Below, piece after piece: positions 1 to 8,447 of a stretch of 64,000 nt of DNA. The position numbers were made by a program, and so were the translations under genes. Within the stretch, counting starts at the first letter, position 1, and each line of letters starts with the position of its first letter. The DNA comes from Amycolatopsis coloradensis. Lineage in GTDB: Bacteria; Actinomycetota; Actinomycetes; Mycobacteriales; Pseudonocardiaceae. The notes beneath the pieces were generated by a model that worked only from the letters and a program-made list of their open reading frames with translations, had not been told where the DNA came from and made no database searches. The DNA lies in the NCBI RefSeq assembly GCF_001953865.1, contig NZ_MQUQ01000005.1:11401-75400 (forward strand). Reading direction: 5' to 3'.

Positions 1-276
1 GTCATGCCACGCCACCTCAGATTGGCGCAGTGCCAATGAGCCTAACTGTCGTCTTCTGCGCTGGTGAAATGGTGGTCTCTTGCCGTGGGTGATCCGAACC
101 TGCCCGGCGGATCAAGGCGGTCATCGTGAGGGAACCGGACTGCCTGTCGTGAGTACCGGGTCCTGCCCCGGCCGTCGGAAGACGGGTACTGCCAAGGCGA
201 ACGAGCAAGGGTGTAATGAGAAGGCGGATGCGGAGACAGTTGAGCGACCGCTGGTCGTCACCGGCTGACCCGCGAC

Positions 277-303
277 CCCGATGACCCCGATGAACCCGAT
301 GAA
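277..303. repeat. Three tandem 9-bp repeats
   Basis: The unit CCCGATGAC/A occurs three times head to tail (277-285, 286-294, 295-303). No gene or known site is attached to it. It may be simple slippage. Confidence 0.6.
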
Positions 304-412
304 CACCTTGTCCAGCGCCCACACCAGCCACCACCGGGCCGGGGCTCACGCTCACTCACCACGCCATCGTCACGGGCCAGCATCCACCTCGACCAGCAGA
401 AACACCCGAACG

Positions 413-480
413 AGGTGGGGCCAAATCAGAGTGCCGAACTCACGCCGACGACGGCAGGTGGGGCCACATCAAGATGCCGA
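413..480. repeat. 25-bp direct repeat, possible IS21-type end
   Basis: The segment at 413-437 is repeated at 456-480 in direct orientation with few mismatches; both copies begin AGGTGGGGCCA and end TGCCGA. IS21-family elements carry several direct copies of such a sequence inside their ends, and an IstA-like remnant lies at 3.45-3.64 kb. The link to IS21 is an inference; no terminal inverted repeat or target duplication was established. Confidence 0.35.
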
Positions 481-979
481 CCGATCCCACAACCCAGCCA
501 TTCCTCGCCGCCACCGCGCCCGCGGGTATCGCTACCAACGTGCCGCGTCGTAGCGATGGGGTGTCTCTGAAGACGCTCGATACGCACCTGGACGATGAAT
601 GGTGGAACGCCCCCAGCGCCGTAGCTGAGGAGGTTGCCCGGACACGGCGCGAGGTGCTCGCAACGCGCGCAAGCTCAATGACCTGCTCTCCGGTTCTTAC
701 TCTGCGCGATCATCCTCGAACTCATAGGGCTGCCTGCGTGGCGTGGTCCCTGGTGGCGCTTCTGGTCACGGTCTAGGTGCAGCTGGCGGCACGCGCGTGG
801 GCGCGGGGTCGTCAGTAGTGATGAGGCTAGAATCCTTGGTGTTCTAGCGGTGGTCCCGGTGTCGCTGGACACGCAGGCGTTCGTCGTTGCTTGAAGAGAC
901 GCCGAGGCCGCATGTCTGTCCCTTGTTTGCGGCGGGCAGCCTGGACGTCGACTTTGATCGGGTGGCTAGTTCTCGCGGC

Positions 980-1013
980 GAAGGGGGTTTCGCCGAGTGG
1001 CGAAGCCCCCTTC
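980..1013. terminator. Hairpin downstream of RHH gene, copy 1
   Basis: A 15-nt stem GAAGGGGGTTTCGCC pairs, with one G-T pair, with GGCGAAGCCCCCTTC across a 4-nt loop. It lies about 180 nt downstream of the minus-strand ribbon-helix-helix gene and can act on both strands. The equivalent hairpin of the second module copy is at 5937-5971. These hairpins mark the left edge of the duplicated block. Confidence 0.75.
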
Positions 1014-1193
1014 TGCTATGCTGAAGCTCGCGAGCTGCCCACGTGTAACGCGATTGTCGCTAGCGGCTTTTGTGGTCGACAAATCCCACCGCCACTTTTC
1101 AATAATAGTGCGGGTTTATGCGTCTCGCAGAGAAGAATTACCTTCTTCGACGAAGAAGGGAAAGAAGGCGCCGATAGACGCAGTGCGAGATCT

Positions 1194-1535
1194 CTAAAAG
1201 ACCTTCAACACCGTCGGCGTGGCCCCTTGGGCCTCCGTGACGACCACTTCGCCGCCGGCGGCCCACGCCTCTTCGAGGTAGGCATACAGCTGCAAAGCTC
1301 GGTTGACAACCACGGTCTTCGAGTCGGTGGACAACTCGACGCCGCGCTCCAGGGCGCGAGACGATCGAGGGATCAGGTTGACCGTGAGTCGCTCCAGGCC
1401 CCCCTTGGGGACCTTGTCGTCGTTGTCCTTTTTCAAGGTAGTCGGATCGCTCGGCGGAGGCTCTTCGACAACGGGATCCTTGGCACCGCGGTCGACTTTT
1501 TCGTCGATGGCGTCGTCTGTTTTCATCCCTGTCAC
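1194..1535 (-). CDS. Ribbon-helix-helix (CopG-like) protein, copy 1
   Basis: This 113-residue protein has an acidic, disordered N-terminal half (residues 1-45) followed by a compact domain, starting near GLERLTVNLIPRSSRALE, with the beta-strand-helix-helix pattern of RHH DNA-binding proteins and a conserved TVVVNRALQLYAYLEEA helix. The GTG start at 1535 is preceded by AGAAAGGG at good spacing and is conserved in the paralogue at 6158-6511, which is about 90 percent identical over the domain but diverged in the tail. It sits 45 nt downstream of a small membrane-protein gene on the same strand. DNA binding and autoregulation of the long divergent spacer are inferred from the fold and position. 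Confidence 0.8.
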   Translation of the reverse strand: MTGMKTDDAIDEKVDRGAKDPVVEEPPPSDPTTLKKDNDDKVPKGGLERLTVNLIPRSSRALERGVELSTDSKTVVVNRALQLYAYLEEAWAAGGEVVVTEAQGATPTVLKVF

Positions 1536-1580
1536 GCCTACCCTTTCTATCGGAGCAGCAACTCACCCCAGCTAGCTGCT

Positions 1581-1775
1581 CTATTGCTTACGAGGAACGT
1601 TTCCATGGAACTTCTGGGCTAGCAGAGGTTCCACGTGATGGGCAACCTTGAGTCTTTTCGATCTGGCGATAACCAGAAAAGACTGGGCTAGCGCTGATAC
1701 GAGCAGTGTAAGCACATAAGGTAGCCAATTGGACAATGTTCGACCCGGAAGAAGCGGTAAGGATTCCTGGCTCAT
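1581..1775 (-). CDS. Small one-TM protein, module copy 1
   Basis: A 64-residue protein starting MSQ, with a hydrophobic segment at about residues 18-38 (SNWLPYVLTLLVSALAQSF) and a basic C-terminus. A GAGGGGG ribosome binding site precedes the ATG. The same frame in the second module copy (6544-6753) gives a protein with the same MSQ start, an NW at the start of the membrane segment and the same length, although the DNA has diverged; this supports a real gene. It lies directly upstream of the RHH gene and is probably co-transcribed with it. Function is unknown. Confidence 0.6.
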   Translation of the reverse strand: MSQESLPLLPGRTLSNWLPYVLTLLVSALAQSFLVIARSKRLKVAHHVEPLLAQKFHGNVPRKQ

Positions 1776-2650
1776 GGGCCCCCTCAAGTTGGTCGCGGGT
1801 CTGGTCGTTCGCTGTGCTAAACCGACGATCACCGCTCGCGGTAAACGCCTACTTCTTTGATCAACTACATTTTGGGCACACTGAATAGACATCCGGCACG
1901 CCCCTTGCCAGCAGTGGACACGCATGTGGCGGTGAGACAGTCCACTGTCCGTACCCTAATCATCCGCTCATAAGCACCTCATGTCAACCAGGTTGTATGC
2001 TCAATCGCTGAACATGAGACGTATGTTACGCGTCCGCGATTGCTGTCGCAGTACTGCCTACCCTGCCATGGCCTGCGCCACAAGTCGCGTGGTCCAGCTA
2101 TGCCCCCTAGGGGCATCAGTCGCACCCGTTCGGCTCATGCTACTCGCCGGTAGTCTCCCTTGCTGTTGCACACCGTCAGCTGAGGGGTGTTCTAGTACTC
2201 CTCAAGTGAGTAGTCTGCGTAGCGAGCAAACGGATCAAGAACAAGCAGGCAGGGGTCCATGTAGCGTGAACGACGTTCACTTTACTTGCCTGGCCTGGAC
2301 TCAACTTTGATCACCGATATTTCGAACAGAGAGTAAACAAGTAGCGAGTTTGTCACTCCGGGCACTCGGAGTGGACCACGTGCGTTGACTGGTATGAGGT
2401 CCCTGTGAGGCTTGCCGGGGAGGTGTGACCATCGAGGCTTTACGGGTGATTGTCATATGTACAACGTGATCATCAAGTACATCACTCCGATGGGTCTTGC
2501 GCGTACGATGGTCATACTCCTGATAGCATCTGCGTTTAGGGCACGGTTGACCTCTCTCCCCGCGCCCTCGTGGATCGTTGGATCGAATTTGTGGGGCCCG
2601 GCACGAGCGGCCGGTTTACAAGATCACTGATCAAGAAAAGAGGCCTTTCC
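1776..2650. promoter_or_regulatory. Long conserved divergent spacer, module copy 1
   Basis: This 875-bp non-coding spacer separates the minus-strand small-TM/RHH genes from the plus-strand two-TM gene. Long stretches recur in the spacer of copy 2 (6754-7619): blocks around 1966-2020 and 2525-2640 are nearly identical although no frame is conserved. It contains the inverted repeat CAGTGGAC/GTCCACTG at 1912-1919 and 1940-1947; copy 2 keeps the arms at 6892-6899 and 6910-6917. Such conservation without coding suggests promoters, operators or a structured RNA. Confidence 0.6.
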
Positions 2651-3154
2651 GTGTCGAGCGATATCGAGACGAACTGTCCCGAGGATGACCCGGATCCGCG
2701 GTACGACCCCAGGTCGACGCTCCGGCGGCTGGACGAGAACACCCAGGAGACGAAACCGGTCTTCGGGGGTGCGGACGCTGCAATCGCAGGGTGGGACAAC
2801 AGGTTCATCGGGTCCGGCGGTGTGGCACTCCGGACGCCGTGGGGTCCGAAGATCGAGACGGCCTTCTCTTACGCGATCTACGTGGTCGTCGGCTCCGTCC
2901 CGATGACGATCTGTCTTTCGTTCGGTGTCCACCAGGTCCTCTCGATCCTGGTCGGGCTGATGTTCAGCGCGGTCATCGCGTACCTCATGACGAGGCCGCC
3001 GATGCCCCCGCCGAAGATCCCGGCGCAGAAGAAGGTGGTCGATGGTGTGATCCAGGGTGAGTCGAAGGTCGGCGCCGACGCGGAGGCCGTCGACACGACG
3101 GTGATCGAGGCACTGAAGACGAGCCCGAAGGTGAAGACTCCGGACGCCTCTTAG
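2651..3154 (+). CDS. Two-TM membrane protein, module copy 1
   Basis: A 167-residue protein. Residues 1-60 are acidic and soluble and include a DIETNxPEDDPD motif; then follow an SGGVxLRTPWGPKIE motif, two adjacent transmembrane helices (about residues 78-115) and a soluble C-terminal tail ending KVKTPDAS. The GTG start follows AAAAGAGG and is conserved in the paralogue at 7620-8135, including both motifs and the last eight residues. I do not recognise the family. The strict conservation of the flanks of the membrane hairpin suggests a specific partner, possibly the RHH or small-TM product of the same module; this is inference. Confidence 0.75.
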   Translation: MSSDIETNCPEDDPDPRYDPRSTLRRLDENTQETKPVFGGADAAIAGWDNRFIGSGGVALRTPWGPKIETAFSYAIYVVVGSVPMTICLSFGVHQVLSILVGLMFSAVIAYLMTRPPMPPPKIPAQKKVVDGVIQGESKVGADAEAVDTTVIEALKTSPKVKTPDAS

Positions 3155-3310
3155 GAGCAGGCCCCAAACTTTTGATCACCGTCGCCTGTAGCTACGGTAG
3201 TACGGGCGGAACCGCTGGCGGCCGCCGCGAGATCTTCGCGGCCTCCGCTCGCGAGTTCGGGCACGTACTTGTAGATCGTGTCCGTCCGGTCAGGCTCGTC
3301 GGCTACCTGA
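3155..3310 (-). pseudogene. Serine recombinase C-terminal remnant, copy 1
   Basis: Translated on the minus strand this gives a fragment with IYKYVPEL, the typical recognition helix of the C-terminal HTH of serine resolvases/invertases, followed by a tail ending DQKFGACS and a stop that overlaps the stop of the two-TM gene. The catalytic domain is missing. The same convergent arrangement occurs at 8132-8370, so the remnant was part of the duplicated block. Confidence 0.5.
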
Positions 3311-3449
3311 TGAGGTCGACGTGTTGTGGTTCATCGTCGGGAAGCTCAGTTCGCGATGGTGGGCGGTCGCTTTCGGGCATCGGGAAGTCGCGGTGCCGCG
3401 GCTGGTCGATCGCACCGGCTGGGCATCGAAGCCGACGTCGACGATTCCG

Positions 3450-3640
3450 TATTCCAGTCCCAGCACGTTTCGCCTCGGGTACGTCTTCCGCGGATGCGGC
3501 CACGCCGACTCCGGCGCCCGCCGCATCGTGAACCAGCCGACCCGTGCTTGCGCTCGATGGCCCGGCCCGACGTACCCGCCACGCGCGTCGCGCCGGATCG
3601 CGGCGTACAGGGCGACCTTCGGCATGCCCGGCATCGGATC
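3450..3640 (-). pseudogene. IS21-type IstA transposase remnant
   Basis: The minus strand encodes MPKVALYAAIRRDARGG and, after a short frame-shifted stretch (frame 2 reads GRAIERKHG), RxxESAWPHPRKTYPRR. These are the N-terminal HTH segments of actinobacterial IS21-family IstA proteins. Two compensating frameshifts and loss of everything beyond about residue 60 make it a relic. The IstB partner is not visible. Confidence 0.6.
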
Positions 3641-3737
3641 TCGCATGAAGCACACCGATGCTGCCACTGACATCCGACCTCATCGGCGAGGCCCCTCACG
3701 GATCACGGACAAACGGAGTCGCGTCACACCGACCCTG

Positions 3738-3875
3738 TCAGAGTGATGCTGCTCCGAGCATGGTCGGCGTCGTGGTCTTGCCTGTACCTGCGCCGGCCCG
3801 TAGCACGAGATTCTCGTCGCGACGAAACTCGTCTACGGCGACTTCTTGCTCAGGCGCCGGACGGCGTGACGACAT
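3738..3875 (-). pseudogene. Truncated UvrD-type helicase start, copy 1
   Basis: The ATG follows a GAAGGGAA ribosome binding site and opens an ORF beginning MSSRRPAPEQEVAVDEFRR with a Walker A motif GAGTGKTT, the usual start of UvrD/Rep superfamily 1 helicases. The frame ends about 45 residues in, just after the P-loop, so no helicase is made. A second truncated copy with the same upstream sequence lies at 35179-35334 on the other strand. Confidence 0.65.
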
Positions 3876-4101
3876 AAGGTTCCCTTCTCCGGAACCGTTG
3901 ACGATCACACAATCGCGCACCGGTACGACATCTCGCGCCCTCCGCCTGTACGGTCGTCCGCCTCTGCACTCTGACACCCGCGAAATCGTCCCAGGCCCCA
4001 AGCTGCGTCAGCCCGTGACAAGAGTGGCGTGACCATGACCGGCGGGGCACCGGGACTACACTCTGTGTCCTTGAACGGCTGGCCGAACAGAGAGGTCCGA
4101 G

Positions 4102-5595
4102 GTGTCTGAGGAACCGCGTCCAGGACATGATGCTCGCCTGGTCGCGCTGATGCACCGGTTGATCGCGCTCCCGCAGGAAACCGAGTGGGTGGAGTTCAAG
4201 GAGAACTTCTTCAAGGCTGAGGACATCGGTCAGTACATTTCCGCGCTCGCCAACTCCGCCGCGCTCGGCAGCCAGGACAAGGGCTACATGCTGTGGGGCG
4301 TCAGCGACGCCGACCACACGGTCGTCGGCACGACCATGAACCCCCACCACAAGGTCGGCAACGAGGACTTCCAGAACTGGCTCACCCGGCTGCTGACACC
4401 TCAGATCCACTTCGAATTCGTCGAGCTCGAAGTGGAAGGCAAGCGAGTCGTGCTGCTCGAGGTCGCGCCGGCGACCTCGAGCCCGGTGCGGTTCCAGAAC
4501 GACGAGTGGATCCGCGTCGGGTCGTACAAGAAGAAGCTGCGCGACCATCCGGACCACGCACGGCGGCTGTGGCAGACCTTCGACTCCCGCCCGTTCGAAA
4601 CCCTCGCTGCCGCGTCCGGCCTGGACACCACCGAAGTTCTGCGGCGACTGGACTACCCCGGGTACTTCGACCTGATGGGGATGCCGCTGCCGGACAACCG
4701 GAAGGGCATCCTCGAAGCACTGGAAATGGAGGAGCTGGTCCGCCCGACGTCGCATGGTGACTGGGACATCACCAACCTCGGCGCTATCTTGTTCGCCAAG
4801 AACATCAACGACTTCAAAGCACTCAAGCGTAAGGCCGTCCGCGTGATCCGCTACCGCGGAGACAGTCGTGTGTCGACCATCCGTGAACAATCCGGCGTCC
4901 TCGGCTACGCACCCGCGTTCGCAGGCTTGGTCAACTTCGTCAACAACATGCTGCCCTCGGTTGAGGTGATCGGTGAAGCGATCCGCGGCGACGAGCGCGC
5001 CTACCCCGAGTTGGCCGTCCGGGAGCTCATCGCCAACGCGATCATCCATCAAGATTTCGCCCAGACCGGCAATGGCCCGATGATCGAGATCTTCGACTCC
5101 CGGCTGGAGATCACCAGCCCCGGTCGGCCGCTGGTCGACCCGCTACGGTTCGTCGACGCCCCACCCAAATCACGCAATGAGGCGATCGGCGCGCTGATGC
5201 GCCGTGCCGGGATGTGCGAGGAACGCGGCAGCGGCTGGGACAAGGTCGTGTCCGAGACAGAACTCCACCAGCTCCCCGCACCGCTGGTCGAGCTACCCGA
5301 GGACAACACGCGGGTCGTCCTGTTCGCGCCCAAGACCCTCAGCGGCATGAGCCGCGAGGAAAAGGTCCGCGCCGTCTACCTGCACGCCTGTCTCCGCCGC
5401 GTCAACCACGAGACACTCACCAACTCGTCCCTGCGGGAACGGTTCGGGATCAGTCAGCAGAACGCCGCGATCGCCAGCAGGCTCATCAGCGACGCCGTCG
5501 CCGCCAACCTGATCGTCCCCTTCGATACCGCGGCCGGACGCCGATTCATGCAGTACCTGCCGTATTGGGCGGCAGACACCGAGGCGTCCTTTTGA
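4102..5595 (+). CDS. Schlafen AlbA_2 domain ATP-binding regulator
   Basis: A 497-residue protein starting with GTG after GAGAGG. Residues 20-140 match the AlbA_2 (Schlafen-type) domain, with ETEWVEFKEN and GYMLWGVSD. Residues 280-400 match the ATP-binding GHKL-like domain of this family: RELIANAIIHQDF, then DSRLEITSPGRP and the G-box ERGSGWDK. The end looks like a winged helix. The family is usually annotated as ATP-dependent transcriptional regulator or helicase-related and is often found in defence islands. It stands alone between the two copies of the RHH module. The ATP-site residues are intact; what it regulates is unknown. Confidence 0.9.
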   Translation: MSEEPRPGHDARLVALMHRLIALPQETEWVEFKENFFKAEDIGQYISALANSAALGSQDKGYMLWGVSDADHTVVGTTMNPHHKVGNEDFQNWLTRLLTPQIHFEFVELEVEGKRVVLLEVAPATSSPVRFQNDEWIRVGSYKKKLRDHPDHARRLWQTFDSRPFETLAAASGLDTTEVLRRLDYPGYFDLMGMPLPDNRKGILEALEMEELVRPTSHGDWDITNLGAILFAKNINDFKALKRKAVRVIRYRGDSRVSTIREQSGVLGYAPAFAGLVNFVNNMLPSVEVIGEAIRGDERAYPELAVRELIANAIIHQDFAQTGNGPMIEIFDSRLEITSPGRPLVDPLRFVDAPPKSRNEAIGALMRRAGMCEERGSGWDKVVSETELHQLPAPLVELPEDNTRVVLFAPKTLSGMSREEKVRAVYLHACLRRVNHETLTNSSLRERFGISQQNAAIASRLISDAVAANLIVPFDTAAGRRFMQYLPYWAADTEASF

Positions 5596-5936
5596 CGGCC
5601 ATTTGATCGACACCCATGGTCGATATCACCCGAACGGATGCCACGGTGCCCTGACCAGGGCAAACGCGGCGAACCGTCTTTGCGCCGGTCCGCATGGTCC
5701 CGCACCGTCCCGCATGCGCCGGTCCACGCTCCTTGGTTGCATGCCCTGCGGCCGCCCTCCACTGCACACCGTGATCCAGCCTGCATCAGGCTTCCAGCTT
5801 TGTGGACCTGGCCGTTCCGGCCTGCTTCTGGACTTCCCGATGAGACGGCACCGCGGCGCGTGACCGCAGCCTGATGCCGTCGACATGGAGCAAGGACCAG
5901 CAGCCGGCTAGACGCCAGTCGCGGTTCGCTCGCGAC
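5596..5936. other. Gene-free spacer before module copy 2
   Basis: I see no supported gene in these 340 bp. The frames present lack ribosome binding sites and recognisable motifs. The region ends at the hairpin where homology to module copy 1 begins. Confidence 0.5.
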
Positions 5937-5971
5937 GAAGGGGGTTTCGCTCAGGCGGCGAAACCCCCTTC
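5937..5971. terminator. Hairpin downstream of RHH gene, copy 2
   Basis: A perfect 14-bp stem GAAGGGGGTTTCGC / GCGAAACCCCCTTC with a 7-nt loop, the counterpart of 980-1013. It lies about 190 nt beyond the stop of the RHH paralogue. Confidence 0.75.
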
Positions 5972-6157
5972 CTGCTGTGTCGAAGCTCGCCAACCGCTGC
6001 CCAGGTGGAGTGCGCCGATCGGCGTTAGAGATTTTGCATTCCACAAAATCCCACCGCCACCTTTCGAACGCAGGTGTGGTCTGCCGGCTTTCTGAGGAAA
6101 ACATGGTTTAGATTCTTCGAAAAGGCAAAGAATGCCGATACGTATAGCGGAAGGTCT

Positions 6158-6511
6158 CTAAAAGACCTTGAGTACCGTCGGTGTGGCTCCACGAGCTTCC
6201 GTCACAACCACTTCGCCACCGGCTGCCCACGCCTCTTCGAGATAGGCGTACAGCTGCAAGGCGCGGTTCACGACCACAGTCTTCGAGTCGTCGGAAAGCT
6301 CGACGCCTCGTTCCAACGCGCGAGATGATCGCGGGATCAAGTTCACGGTCAACCGCTCCAGGCCCCCCTTGGGCGCCGGCGGCTTGTCGTTGTCGCCATT
6401 GCGTGGCTTCCTTATGGTGGCCGAAACGCCTGGTGACTCTTCCGTCTTGGGATCGGTGGCATCGTGGTCTGTGTTCTCATCGACTGCCCAATCGCTCTTC
6501 ATCCCTGTCAC
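6158..6511 (-). CDS. Ribbon-helix-helix (CopG-like) protein, copy 2
   Basis: A 117-residue paralogue of 1194-1535. The GTG start at 6511 with AGAAGGG upstream is the counterpart of the copy 1 start. The acidic N-terminus has diverged freely, while the RHH domain from GLERLTVNLIPRSSRALE to the C-terminal TPTVLKVF is nearly identical. Purifying selection on the domain but not on the tail fits a functional DNA-binding protein in both copies. A small membrane-protein gene precedes it by 32 nt. Confidence 0.8.
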   Translation of the reverse strand: MTGMKSDWAVDENTDHDATDPKTEESPGVSATIRKPRNGDNDKPPAPKGGLERLTVNLIPRSSRALERGVELSDDSKTVVVNRALQLYAYLEEAWAAGGEVVVTEARGATPTVLKVF

Positions 6512-6543
6512 GACAACCCTTCTCGATGGGAGCAGAGCACAAC

Positions 6544-6753
6544 TCACCCCAGATGTTGCTCTGCGGCTTTTGGTGGGAATTCCCACGGGCCGACTTTGAT
6601 AGAAGCAAGACCGTGGCGGGCGGCAGGGAGCCTCATCACTCCGGCCAAGAGATGACAAAGCTGGCTTGACACGCTGGCTAGCAGTGCAAGCAGGGCAGCC
6701 GCCCAATTGAGGAATGACCGACACGGACGACCGGGGAATGGATGTTGGCTCAT
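6544..6753 (-). CDS. Small one-TM protein, module copy 2
   Basis: A 69-residue protein, MSQ start after GAGGTGG, with one hydrophobic helix at about residues 15-37 containing NWAAALLALLASVSS. It is the positional and structural counterpart of 1581-1775; sequence identity is low outside the MSQ, NW and membrane positions. Function is unknown. Confidence 0.55.
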   Translation of the reverse strand: MSQHPFPGRPCRSFLNWAAALLALLASVSSQLCHLLAGVMRLPAARHGLASIKVGPWEFPPKAAEQHLG

Positions 6754-7619
6754 GAGGGCCACCTCGGCTGAGTCGGTCTGGCGTTTACTGTGCCGCGTAG
6801 ACGATCAACACTCTGTAAACCGTCCACTTCTGACAATTGCTTTTGGGCGCGCAGCAGCGCCCTTGGCGCGCTCGTTGCAGCCAGTGGACGCTTGGTTGCA
6901 GGAAGGACAGTCCACCGTCTGTAGCTTAATCATCCGCTCATAAGCACCCCGTTGTCAACCAGGTTGTACGTTCAATCGCTGAACATAGATCACATGTTAC
7001 GCATCCGCGATCACGGTCATTGTACTGCCTACCCTTACCGTGGTCCGCGTTACAAGCCAGCTCGGGTAGCTATGCCCAGTAGTGCCATCGGTCATACCCG
7101 TTCGGCTTGCTCTACTTGCGAGTACTCCTCTCTGTGTTACACGCCGTTAGCTGAGAGATGTACTAGTACGCCAAGAGTCGGCAGGTCCCCTTGGGGGGAG
7201 GGTGTCAAATATGCAGGCAGCATGCATCTACGAGTGAGTGCTGTTCCCTCTTGGTTCAGCTTCCCTGCGTCGCGCGACCTCAAGATTTGACCATGGAAGA
7301 TATGGCGAAGAGTGAGCGAGTAGCTAGTTCGTCGCCCCGGCACTCGAGTCGGCTGGCGAGTGTCGACTTGGCATGAAGTCCCCGCGATCTTGCCGGAGAG
7401 CACGGTCGTGGACTGACGCGTGCGACTGTTGTATGTATAGAAAGATCATTGAAGCGCGTCAGTCAGATGGGCCTTGCGCGCACGAAACTCGTACTCCTGA
7501 TATTATCTGTGGCTAGGGCACGGCTGGGCTCTTCCCGCGCCCCGTGGATCGTCGGATCGAAGTTTGTGGGGTCTGGCCCGAGTGGCCGGTTAACAAGATC
7601 AAGAAAGGCGGCCTTGCCC
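6754..7619. promoter_or_regulatory. Long conserved divergent spacer, module copy 2
   Basis: This is the 866-bp counterpart of 1776-2650. Nearly identical blocks include about 6930-6990 (containing ATCCGCTCATAAGCACC and TCAACCAGGTTGTA) and about 7495-7615 directly upstream of the two-TM gene. The inverted repeat CAGTGGAC/GTCCACCG at 6892-6917 is retained with one changed base. No open frame is conserved between the copies on either strand. Confidence 0.6.
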
Positions 7620-8135
7620 GTGTATCGCGACATTGAGACGAACTTGCCCGAGGATGATCCGGATTCGGATCCTCGCGTCAACGACAGGGCCACGGTGCGC
7701 CAGCAGGTAGAAGGGGCCACCGAGACGGAACCGGTCTTCGGGGGGCCGGACGCCTCCATCGCAGGCTGGTGGCAGAGCAAAGTCGGCTCCGGCGGCGTGA
7801 CGCTCCGGACGCCGTGGGGTCCGAAGATCGAGGCGGCCTTCGCCTTCCTAATCTACGTCGTCGGCGCGAGTCTCCCAATGCTGATCTGCCTCCTGGCTGG
7901 CGTGCACGACCTCCTGGCGGTTCTGGTCGGCGTCGCGTCATTCGGTGCGCTTGCCGTCTACATCACGAGGCCGACGAAGCTCGAGCACGCCATTCCAGCG
8001 CGGAAGACGGTCATCGACGGCCAGATCCAGGGCGAGCCGAAGGTGGCAAAGGTTGACGCCGGTGGCGAGCGCATCGAGTTACCGCTGGAAACGCCGAAGG
8101 CGAACTCGAAAGTGAAGACCCCGGACGCCTCCTAG
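7620..8135 (+). CDS. Two-TM membrane protein, module copy 2
   Basis: A 171-residue paralogue of 2651-3154 with GTG start after AAAGGCGG. It keeps DIETNLPEDDPD, a PVFGGPDASIAGW segment, LRTPWGPKIEAAF, two membrane helices (about residues 82-118), VIDGQIQGEPKV and the terminal KVKTPDAS. An upstream in-frame ATG exists at 7449, but the conserved RBS and the paralogue favour 7620. The family is not recognised. Confidence 0.75.
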   Translation: MYRDIETNLPEDDPDSDPRVNDRATVRQQVEGATETEPVFGGPDASIAGWWQSKVGSGGVTLRTPWGPKIEAAFAFLIYVVGASLPMLICLLAGVHDLLAVLVGVASFGALAVYITRPTKLEHAIPARKTVIDGQIQGEPKVAKVDAGGERIELPLETPKANSKVKTPDAS

Positions 8136-8370
8136 GAGCATCCCCCAAACTTTTGATCATCGTCGCCTGCTACTTCGGTAGCACGGCGGACCGCCTGCGG
8201 CCGCCGCGAGTTTCTCGCGAGTTCGGACGCGTACCCGTAGATCGCCTGGCAGCTAACCCCGAGCAGCCGCGCGGCCGACGAGATCGTGTTCTCCGGCTCG
8301 GCGAGCACGAGCACCAGACGGCTGCCCTTCCGCGTGCTCAAACTGATCAGGGGCACCACGACCGACGGCC
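8132..8370 (-). pseudogene. Serine recombinase C-terminal remnant, copy 2
   Basis: The minus strand encodes a fragment with NTISSAARLLGVSCQAIYGY, a C-terminal resolvase-type HTH, ending DDDQKFGGCS. Its stop overlaps that of the two-TM gene, as in copy 1. The catalytic part is absent; a separate N-terminal resolvase fragment lies at 17010-17194. Confidence 0.55.
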
Positions 8371-8447
8371 TCGCCCGTGATCTGACTCCACGACCCCGGG
8401 CTCGTCTAGTGCGTTGGTCTGCAACGTCTTCACCGGTTTCCGCGACG

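Larger units (their letters stand above)
1..979. other. Leading stretch without a convincing gene
   Basis: No reading frame here has a good ribosome binding site together with a recognisable domain. A weak plus-strand frame at 474-776 would encode about 100 residues, but its second half looks like random GC-rich translation, so it may be a gene fragment. The stretch holds two repeat features listed separately (277-303 and 413-480). The homology between the two module copies of this window starts only at the hairpin at 980, so this segment is outside the duplicated unit. Confidence 0.5.

Noticed and set aside
3850-5052. 400-residue open frame on the minus strand
   Set aside because: Antisense to the AlbA_2 gene and runs into the helicase remnant in another frame.
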